Below, one piece after another: positions 61,157 through 64,000 of a DNA stretch of 64,000 nt. Position numbers and translations under genes: made by a program. Position 1 is the stretch's first letter; each line of letters begins with the position of its first letter. The notes beneath the pieces are model-generated. The model was given only the letters and a program-made list of their open reading frames with translations. It was not told where the DNA came from and ran no database searches. Location: positions 68,764 through 132,763 of the forward strand of contig BCHS01000015.1 of NCBI GenBank assembly GCA_039545275.1, given 5' to 3'. The stretch comes from Pseudomicrostroma phylloplanum (lineage: Eukaryota; Basidiomycota; Exobasidiomycetes; Microstromatales).

Positions 61157-64000
61157 CTACACCAACTGCACCCTCACGCTCCCTCCATGCATATGTTCCT
61201 TGATCTCACCAAAGAGCACTTCCACCTCAGCTCCAACAACAGGTCGCACCTGCTCCACCATGTGCGGCCAAATACAGTCGGCAAAGATGCCAAAAGCGTC
61301 GAGCTGCACGCGCACAAACGTCAGTCGACTCTGTGGGTCATACCGGATCTCCCCATCTGCAATCCAGGCCTTCTGGGGCTGGAGGAGCATCGAGGGGGAT
61401 ATACACCCGGGGGCTGGAGCGGGCAGAGGAGTGCCAGAAGAGCGAGAGGCGAGGGCACTCTCCCAGGCGAGGCGCATCGCTCGGAGCGTCCAGTGCTTCC
61501 TGGTGAACTTGTCAAAGGCCTTGAGCGCTGCGCCCTGCCGCGCCATCTGGGGCACCAGGGCCAGCATTTCCTCCTCTGAGAAACCCTGGTGCTGGCGCTG
61601 CGTTGGTGAGGCGGCGGAAGAGGCACGTCTGTGCAGGATCGACTTGATCTGCCAGTGCACGACGAGGTCAGAGTACCTTCTCAGGGGACTCGTGGCGCGG
61701 GTGTAGCCCCACCCGTCCGCTGCGTCTAGTAGAGCCTCCTGCTCCGTCCCTCGTAGCTTCTCGCGATCTTCAATGCCCTTGATACCCAGGGAGATGTGCG
61801 ATACCGGCACGGTCGACTCGGTAGCGCCGGCAATGTCGATGTTGGCTCGGAGGATACGGCGGTAGGAGATGTTGCCGTATTCATCCTTCATGCGATCGAT
61901 GGCGCTCAGCCATGCCTTCGCTCGACTAGCAGGGAAAGACTGACCTCGGAGAGGGAGGAGCAGGCGGGAGCCGCTCTTCGACGGGCCTTCCTTGCCCACG
62001 AATGCGGCTGCGACTCGGTTGGCCATGCTCATGATGCTCGCTACGAGCATACTCGAAGGCTTGGCCTCCACCTTAAAAGAGCTCAAAGCCAGACCTAGTG
62101 GCATCTGCGAAAGGGGCTTCAGCCTGCTCATATCTACTTCGACCCTCCCGCGGTTGAACACTCGCTGCAAGCTTGGATCCACGAGGGTAAAGGGCGAGGG
62201 GACGATCATGTTCGGCAGCTCCTCGGGCGGCGGCATGACCACATTGACGCCGTCATTTCCGGCCAGGAAGCCACCGTTGCGGATTCGCATCTTGTAGAGT
62301 CGCCCGGCGTAATCGTGAAGCAAGCGAAGCTCTTCTGCCACTTTTGCACTTGGAGCCACACTGGGGTCTTGCAGGATCTCGTTGACTTTTGAGTAGGTGA
62401 TCACATGGGTGTTGCGAAGTAGACTCGGCCCCACGTCGTACTCCTCGATCAGACCTTGCGCGTTCACGAGCGCACTGAAAGTCAAGGCTCGGCTGCCATC
62501 GGCGCTGGACTTGGTAGCTACACCAGGCATCGAATCAGGGAACATGGGCACGTAGCCCAGAGGTGCGTAGACGGTCGCGCCCTGCTTCTTTGCTCGAGAA
62601 GCAGCGTCGTCATTCGGCAGCAGCTGCGAGGTAGGATCAGCAATGTGAGCTCGGATCCAGTACTTGCCCTCCTCCTTTGCAGGCTCGATGGAGATACCGT
62701 CATCAAGCTCGTAGGCCGAGGCCTCATCGATTACGTAGACGTTGGCGTGGAAGTCCTTCCTGAGCGGCTCATCGTAATCCACTACTGCCAACTCCGCAGA
62801 CGTGTCCTGTCGAGCGTGCGTCACGCTTGCTGACTTGGCTGTGGGGGAGGTCTCCAGCTCCAAGACCTTCTCCAGGATGTCCTTGCTTCGATCATCTCCC
62901 AAGCTCCAGTCCACGCACCCTTTGGGAAACACAGCAACATCTTCCAGTAAATCTACAGTACGCTGATGAAGAGGAAGGGAAGACGCTGAAAAGTCTTCTA
63001 TAGTGGCTTTGGGCGAGTTGCGAAAAGATCCTGGTGACTCCCAAGGGACATATTCGCACTTTTTGAGGATGTGCGATAACACTATGGAATACAAGTCTCC
63101 TTGGTTGAGTCGCGCAATGCTGATTCCATCCAGAAGCACAGAGAGAATTCTCACGTCGTCTGCGGACCAGGTGGGACGCTTGGCTTCCGCCTCAGATTTG
63201 CTCTGCGTCTGCCTGACCAGTTGCAGGTAATCGTTGACTTTTGCGATGAAAGATGCAACCGGACCGGAGTTCGTCTCGATGTCCTCCTCAATCCACCGTT
63301 CCATGCGGTCGAGATCATGTCTCGCACGACGAGACCTGATCTTGAAGACGGCAGTTGACCGCATATCGGTCCGGCTTGCCAGGAAGATCTTGAAATTCTC
63401 CAAAAGCAGACCGTGCGTGGCAAGTAGACTGGGCCAAGAAACGTTTCCATCTCTCCTTGACACTGCTTTGTCATCCAGCTGTTGAGCGACGCTCAATGTG
63501 GATACCTCTTCCTTGCTCTCGAGCCATTGCTTGTTGCTGATGAGAGCATACAGACCTCTTCTTATATTATCGTACTTGTGCTCTGTCTCCCTAAGAAAGT
63601 CTCGCAAGATGGAGGCCAACTTTGCTCTGGCTTCTCCTCGCCGCGTCTCTGCCTTTGACGCATCCTGGAACGGGGCGAAGGGAGACCACATTCCATCCTT
63701 GTTCACATTGTCGAGCCCAGTGGATTGTCCCATTCCAGGTAGCCCGAGTCCATTTGCGTCTAGGAGCAGCGGTTCCTCGGGAAGCTGGATCTCCTGAATT
63801 GTAGGACGAGCGGTTTGTAATAGTCGCGCATCCTCCTCGCGGCAAAAGTTGGGTATGTGCAGTGCGACATCACTTTCTCGCTGTGGGGTGATATGGCCCC
63901 TCGAGTCGAGGATGAAGAGAGTTCCTGCCGAAGCCCCCCAGCTCTCAGTCGTCCTGCCGGTCGATGTTTCCTTCTCAGCAATGGCAGCCTCCAAGTCTGC
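61157..64000 (-). CDS. RNase II-type exoribonuclease, mitochondrial Dss1/Cyt-4-like (5' partial)
   Basis: 3'-5' exoribonuclease of the RNR family; the Dss1/Cyt-4 branch forms the mitochondrial RNA degradosome. The stop is at 61157. The frame is open through the window end with no ATG, so the 5' end and any presequence are missing; 947 codons are seen. The RNB core runs from about residue 430 of the visible part: NVYVIDEASAYELDDGISIE holds the Asp cluster for metal binding, followed by WIRAHIADPTSQLLPNDDAA and DSMPGVATKSSADGSRALTF. The later catalytic part is WGYTRATSPLRRYSDLVVHW. The region before the core is helical and lacks a recognised cold-shock domain, as in Dss1. No intron is needed in the visible part. 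Mitochondrial role is inferred from family branch. Confidence 0.83.
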   Translation of the reverse strand, partial: ADLEAAIAEKETSTGRTTESWGASAGTLFILDSRGHITPQRESDVALHIPNFCREEDARLLQTARPTIQEIQLPEEPLLLDANGLGLPGMGQSTGLDNVNKDGMWSPFAPFQDASKAETRRGEARAKLASILRDFLRETEHKYDNIRRGLYALISNKQWLESKEEVSTLSVAQQLDDKAVSRRDGNVSWPSLLATHGLLLENFKIFLASRTDMRSTAVFKIRSRRARHDLDRMERWIEEDIETNSGPVASFIAKVNDYLQLVRQTQSKSEAEAKRPTWSADDVRILSVLLDGISIARLNQGDLYSIVLSHILKKCEYVPWESPGSFRNSPKATIEDFSASSLPLHQRTVDLLEDVAVFPKGCVDWSLGDDRSKDILEKVLELETSPTAKSASVTHARQDTSAELAVVDYDEPLRKDFHANVYVIDEASAYELDDGISIEPAKEEGKYWIRAHIADPTSQLLPNDDAASRAKKQGATVYAPLGYVPMFPDSMPGVATKSSADGSRALTFSALVNAQGLIEEYDVGPSLLRNTHVITYSKVNEILQDPSVAPSAKVAEELRLLHDYAGRLYKMRIRNGGFLAGNDGVNVVMPPPEELPNMIVPSPFTLVDPSLQRVFNRGRVEVDMSRLKPLSQMPLGLALSSFKVEAKPSSMLVASIMSMANRVAAAFVGKEGPSKSGSRLLLPLRGQSFPASRAKAWLSAIDRMKDEYGNISYRRILRANIDIAGATESTVPVSHISLGIKGIEDREKLRGTEQEALLDAADGWGYTRATSPLRRYSDLVVHWQIKSILHRRASSAASPTQRQHQGFSEEEMLALVPQMARQGAALKAFDKFTRKHWTLRAMRLAWESALASRSSGTPLPAPAPGCISPSMLLQPQKAWIADGEIRYDPQSRLTFVRVQLDAFGIFADCIWPHMVEQVRPVVGAEVEVLFGEIKEHMHGGSVRVQLV

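Overview
The window is nuclear DNA from a fungus, most likely a basidiomycete of the Ustilaginomycotina (smut-like) type. This rests on fungal-only gene families (Bem3-type RhoGAP, Bfr1, Kcs1, Ego3-like roadblock protein), GC-rich coding sequence, long serine/alanine/proline-rich disordered regions, and few, short GT-AG introns (about 75-190 bases). The taxon is inferred; I recognise no ribosomal RNA, transfer RNA, transposon, CRISPR or prokaryotic feature.

Twenty-two protein genes can be supported. 1-10768: 5'-truncated Kcs1-type inositol polyphosphate kinase; Bfr1 and proteasome beta-6 head to head; a large ankyrin protein with an Avo2-like start. 11511-24079: a disordered SP/TP-rich protein that may be a cell-cycle regulator, a Bem3-type PX-PH-RhoGAP, and mitochondrial ribosomal protein uL23m. 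24080-27591: two small secreted proteins in gene-poor DNA; the first is a tandem duplication of a 54-residue module. 27592-36828: an NCLX/YDL206W-type cation/Ca exchanger head to head with mitochondrial uL22m, then an unrecognised 1099-residue protein. 36829-48156: two zinc alcohol dehydrogenases, a secreted glycoprotein and an unrecognised 1106-residue protein, separated by long gene-poor stretches. 48939-64000: a Rho4-like GTPase, a lysine/serine-rich secreted protein, galactokinase, dUTPase and Rad4/XPC head to head, an Ego3/LAMTOR2-like roadblock protein, and a 5'-truncated mitochondrial RNase II-type exonuclease (Dss1/Cyt-4).

The order is ordinary eukaryotic gene order with no operons. 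Themes recur: mitochondrial gene expression (uL23m, uL22m, Dss1-like), Rho signalling (Bem3-like, Rho4-like), TOR-linked factors (Avo2-like, Ego3-like), and DNA metabolism (dUTPase, Rad4). The strongest regulatory signal is a pair of exact ACGCGT boxes, 12 bases apart, just upstream of dUTPase. A looser ACGCG cluster lies upstream of the possible cell-cycle regulator. The most novel-looking protein is the duplicated small secreted protein at 24080-24639. I found no convincing multi-gene undescribed system. Exon boundaries were set by hand from splice signals, reading-frame phase and family alignment from memory, with no database search.
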